Part shown: positions 56,701 through 62,700 of the stretch, in pieces
Layout of the letters: every line of letters begins with the position of its first letter
Position numbering within the stretch: position 1 is the stretch's first letter
From: Micrasema longulum
Taxonomy: Eukaryota; Arthropoda; Insecta; Trichoptera; Brachycentridae
NCBI GenBank assembly: GCA_022494885.1
Contig: JAGVSM010003530.1
Coordinates: 1-64,000 of the forward strand
Direction: 5' to 3'
Length of the DNA stretch: 64,000 nt
Notes under the pieces: model-generated
Database searches by the model: none
Seen by the model: only the letters and a program-made list of their open reading frames with translations
Told to the model about the DNA's origin: nothing
Translations under genes and position numbers: made by a program

Positions 56701-59700
56701 ACGATGTTCTAAAAAAATTTGAATGGAAAGGAATGAACTTGAAAATTTACATGAATCGTGACGTATTAGGGGCGTGGCAATACAATGACCGTTCTTGCGG
56801 GAATTAAAAATGAAATTTTATGAGTATTTTTTATGCCACTAATAAGTAGCATTTTTTTTTAACAAGACAGTATTTCATAAACCCTTATTACTTAAAAATA
56901 ATTTTAAAAAAACTGATATTTCTCTATCCCAGCAGGAATTGGCACACAACGAAACTTTGAAATAAGTATTTTCATTGATGTCGACCCAGTGAAAATTTGA
57001 AAGAAATGGTCAGGTACTCTAGAATCAATACAGCAATGTGATGTTAATTTTTTAATGACTTCTACGGATCTTTAGTGATAGACACGTAAAAGTGCAAAAA
57101 GAATTGCTCAAAAGAGCGAAATTGTCAGAAAGTTACGTATGTTAAAAATAAATAAATTATGTAATTGTGAAAATATAAAAACAATAAGCTTTTTTTATCC
57201 ACAATTTCAACAAAAGTTTTAATCAAAACTAATTCAAACAATACAACAACAACAAACCATCACGCCATAACACTCTATCTTGGCATACAGATCTCGCTTC
57301 CTCTACATTCATACATCTTCTCATGCACGCACGCCGATTATTCCTACTTTTGACATGTCCATCTTCAAGTATTGATGGACTTGATCGTGCCATGTCTTTC
57401 TCGGTCTTCCTCGTTTTCTGTATCCATCGACATTTTTGCATCGTAGATCCTTTTAGCCGTTCTTTCGCTGTCCATTCGCTCTACATGTCCAAACCAACGC
57501 AGCACCCCTTTCTTGATTCTGTCCATAATGCATGTCTCAGCCTTACACACTTCACGGATCTCGACATTTGTGCACGTATCATACATCGTTTTACCACACA
57601 TTCGCCTGAGGGATCGCATTTCGACAGCATTCAACCCACTTTCATCATTATTTTTCCAATTCCATACTTCGCTCCCATACATTAGAGTTGGAACTAGAAC
57701 TCCGTTGTGAACTGCTAGTTTAGCCTCCTGCGATAAACATTTGTTTGCCAAAGTAGATTTAATTTCCTTTCCTTAGAATTTCGTCATCTCTGTTAAGATA
57801 TAGTTACTATTTTTGTTCTTCCACATTTTACACAGCCAAAGTGAATAAATGTGCTGAACACTTACAGCTTGTCCGTCAGTCACCATGACTTGGAAGGAAT
57901 ACTTGTCGTCTTCTTCATAGTCCAAACTCTTGCGTAGAACGACTTCCCCGGCAGTGCTGATGGCGAACTTGCTGAGAAACTGGCGATCCGATACAAAGTA
58001 CTTCAATCCCTGAAATCATTGAAAAAATTCAGTAATATGCAATAATTGTATCTGTGACCACTGGGGTTCCACAAGAAATATACTATAACCATCAGAATTT
58101 TTTTTTTTTGAAATACAATTCCCAATCAAATTATTCATGTGGTCATCATCATCATCGTTCAATTTACGCACATAATGGTGCATAGGGCACTGCACTGGTA
58201 AACCAATTGCAGCATATCTTGATCATTTTTGTTACCTGAAGGTAAGATAATCAGTCCTACGCTTCAGTCCAGAGACTATAAAATATTATAGTGCGAAAAG
58301 TCATTTTTTAAATAAACATTTCACGTCAACCATGTCGGGAATCGAACCCGAGACCTCTCTCATGGTAGGCAAACGCGCTGACCACTACACCACGAGGCCG
58401 ATAAATGGTCTCTGAAATGGCAGATAAATAGCCGACATGCGGTCTCTTTGCAATATTCGAATATTTGACTACTGGGGACTTTTTGCCATAACTACCATTA
58501 AAATATTTCCCTGATTTATAATTTCCAACCAAATGACTCGACATATATTCGAATTTGTGACCACAAAAATTTTTACTACCGCGTCCAGTAAAATATTTTT
58601 AAAATATTTATTTTATCCTCATCGTTTTCCTATCTGCGTCCCGTGGTGCACAGAGCACTAAATTAGTGCCTACTTCTATCATTTTTGTTACATGGAAGAT
58701 AAGGTGATCAATCTTTCACCTCAAGTGCCAGCCCAGGAACAATGAAATATTCCAGCGTAAAACAAACCCCCTTTGAAACAAATATTTGATCCAACAGTGT
58801 TTCGAGTATGTCCGAATGTTTGCAGACTGGCTAGATTTCTTTCCTGTGGAGTTATTTAGATCTAAATTTGTTGCAACAGAGAGGGAAAACACTTTTGAGA
58901 AGGGAAAATGGAAGTAAAGTAGCCACTTAAACCAGTCAATGACATATCATAAGCCCTGTAAATACCTCGACATCTATATTCCCTTCTCAAAAATATTTTC
59001 CTCTGTTGCAACAAATTTAGATCCACATATTTTATGTTCATGTGAATTTCGTTTTATAATTGGATAGTGGTCTCGTGGCTAGCGCCGCGGACTCACGGGT
59101 CAGACGTCCGAAGTTCGAACCCCACTCAACCACAAATAAGTGTAAATTTTTTTCTTAAATTGTTGTATAAAAATATATTCTGTTAAAATATGTCCAGCTG
59201 TGCCTCACACAACGAACTTAATTCGTTCCAGGAGCAAGTTCGTTATGCGAAAAGTTCGTTATGTGAAACGCGTTTTCCCATAACAATACATGTTAAAAAA
59301 AATAATTCGTTCTGTAGCATAAAATATGGTAAGATGACATAAAAAAGATAAATTTTTTGTTATTATTTTTATTTAGATACATCTAAAAACATAATGAAAA
59401 AAACACACATTTTTTAATTTTAAGAAATAATCGAATCTTGCACATCTTCATCCATTTTCCGTTTTTTGGCCGATGGTGCAGTGAAAAACCTGTCCAAAGT
59501 CGTTTGTTTCTCTCTTTTCTTCAACATCTGCCGGAAATAACGGACAAGAGTATCGGAGTACAGGTCGTTGATCCTGTTTGCTTCAGCGGAATCCGGATAA
59601 TGGGCATTGGTAAACTCCTGAACTGCTTTCCATTTGACCAGGATGTTCTTGATGTCAGCAGTTGGAATTGGTTGATTGTTTGATTGTTGCTCCTCGTTAT

Positions 59701-62700
59701 CAGATGACGCTTCTCTTTGAGCATTGTCCTGTTGTTGGGCCAGAAGTGTTTGGAGCTCTTCAGTTGTCAGCTCTTCTTTGTGTTCCTCAATAAGCTCCTC
59801 TACATCCCCTTCAACGATTGCTGCGACACGTGCGTAAGTTAAGCGTACTGCTCAGTGACTAACGACTGCCTGCGCGGAAGGATGCAATAAATCGGCAGTG
59901 ATCGTGTGAAGTGGGCGACTTCGTTGTGTGAAGCGAAGTTCGTTGTGTGAAGCGAAGTTCGTTGTATGAATCGTGAAATGAACGAAAAGGAAGTTCGTTG
60001 TGTGCAGCGTTCGCTGTGCCAGGCGTTCGTTATGCGAGGCACCACTGTACTTGTAATTTTCTTAAACTGAACGGTTTGTGTAGGTAGGAAGAAATTGCCT
60101 TATGGCAATATGCCCGCCCTTTTATGTATATGTATATAAAGTGTTGTCGGCCTCGTGGTGTAATGGTCAGCGCATTTGCCTACCATGCAAGAGGTCTCTG
60201 ATTCGATTCCCGAAATGGTTGAAATGAAAGATTTATTTAAAAGGGTGTTTTCAGAATATTTCATAGTCCCTGAACTGGTACCCGAAGCGTAAGACCGATC
60301 ACTTTACCTTCATGTGAGAAAATTGATAGAGATATGCTGCGATTGGTGTACAAATCCAGTGCCCTATTCATCAAATCGGGTTGTGGTCCTGTGGCTAGTG
60401 TCTCGGACTCACAGACCAAAGGTCCGTGGTTCGAATCCCACTCTACCCCAACTTGATTCCATTTTCTAATAGTGAGTTATTTACAACTCGTTGAAAATGG
60501 CCCTCAAAATTAAATATTTGGGTAAATCATAAGAACGCAAATATTTCTTTTCTAATAAAAAATAAAAAAATCATTAGGTGCGGAAAGAGAATGATGATGA
60601 TGATGATATGTAACATAATTAAATAAACTTGAGTTATTTACAATTCATTGAATATGGCCCCCAAAACTGAAATATTTGGGTAAATCGTAAAACTGTAAAT
60701 ATTGTTTTTTTCTCAAACAACATCAATTCGCGTATTTTTTATGACATTTTAAAAATGTTGGCTATCCGTCATAATATCTCAAGGATAATACTAATTTTTA
60801 AACTTACTCTATCCCTTGGTCTATTGGTGTGAAGTGTCATGAGTACCGAGTTGAGTGGTAAATTTTCCATGACTGTGGAGTAAAAATGGCGCTGGGAAAA
60901 GTGGACCGCCGGCAGAGATGAGGATTGCTTACTAACAGTCAAAGTTGCCAGGGCATAGCGATCAGGATTATCGTACTGCGTTGCCTAAAAAAAAATCAAA
61001 AAAATAACATTAAATTCAATTTGTACTACAGCACACATCCGAGAAATATCAAATAATCATCAATAATTTAACATCAAATAATTTAACTTACGAATAACCT
61101 AGGACTAAAAGATTTTTTTGTTGTATACATAGATAAAGTTCTATAATTCACTTTCTAATGACTAAAAAATACAGAAATTTTGAATTTTATCATATTTTTT
61201 ATTTTTTTTAAAGAATATACATAAGAGGTAATACAGAGTATTTAAAAAAAATTACATAGCAATGAAATTAAAAGTAAGAATAGTAAACCAAAATCCAACA
61301 AAGGCGTGGCCTGTTCAAAGGCATACGAAAAATGTAAATGAATTTTTTGCTTCAATAATAAATAGACAGATATAATATTTTTTGTATAATATAAGAAAAA
61401 TAAAAACAAATGTATTCTGTTAAAGATTAGGGGATACTTTTTAATTTTTTTACAATTAAAAATAAAAAAATATATATTCCTTATATTGAAGAAAAAAAGA
61501 GTAAATATCTTTAGTTTGAATATAGGATAGTGCGAGATTTTTAAAAGAAGAAAAATTTGAAAGTTCAGGATTAACTCTTAAAATACTGTGGTAAATAATC
61601 CCTTTGCGTGCGGTGATGTAACATCGTGTTACCACAAGCAAAAGACGGACAAACAGTTTGATAATTCCTTTTCCATAATTTACAAAAATAAATATAAAAT
61701 TCAGCCCTGTTATATCAAAAAAAAAAAAAACATAAATTCAACGCTCATTATTCCCGCGTGCGTCCCCCATCACTGTCAACAACCGACTGAATTTGTTTCA
61801 CACAACACCGGCTACGGCGGCTATAAAACAGCGTCTCTGTCTTCCTTGTTATGTGTTTTATCTTCGTGCTCCCCCTAGACAGATGTATGATGATGTATGA
61901 TGATTCTTCGGGTAGCAAGGTTATTTTTTTTGTATTAAAAACGAGCATATTTATGCACATTTTCCTTTAATATCCGGTGTAAAAATGTCCATTTGAAGAT
62001 TGTAAAAAATACAACTTAATCATTAAAAAAATAAGAGAGATATATATAGTCTTGTATAAAAATATTTAATGATTTATTGCCAAATATAAAAGACTCGAAA
62101 TGTAAAACAAAATTCAAAATAAAAATAACTGCACATACAAATAGTGTAAGTAGAGATTTAAAAAAAAAAAAAATATAAATAAATACACGTAGTGCTTTAT
62201 ATAATTGGTGCACATATTATTTATATTTTTATGTATTTCATTACTTTCTATGTGTTTTTTATTATGTACTATACTATATTATTTACGTTTAAGTAACATG
62301 TATTCTTGACACATATATATAAACTTTATATTTGTATAATGACGATTATTAATGTCTTACGTTTGATTAGCTAGGCATTCATAATTAAGTAGTTTTAGTT
62401 TTCTTTTGATATTGTATTGATATACTACATATGCTTAAAAGATAAAAAAAATCTCCATATTAGAACAGGCTGAGCTACGTTAGATGGAGACTATCCTAAA
62501 CAGAGAACACTCCGTTTTCATTTATTATTAACTAGTTTTATATAGATTCCCTGATACTAAATATGTATACGTATTTTATATAATAAATTTATAAAATAAA
62601 TATGCAGACTAGTGTGACGCCACACAAGAGTTAACGAAATAATATCAGTAAAGAAAGAATTTGTAAAAATTGGGCCTGTAAAATATGCGTGTCTCTGTGC

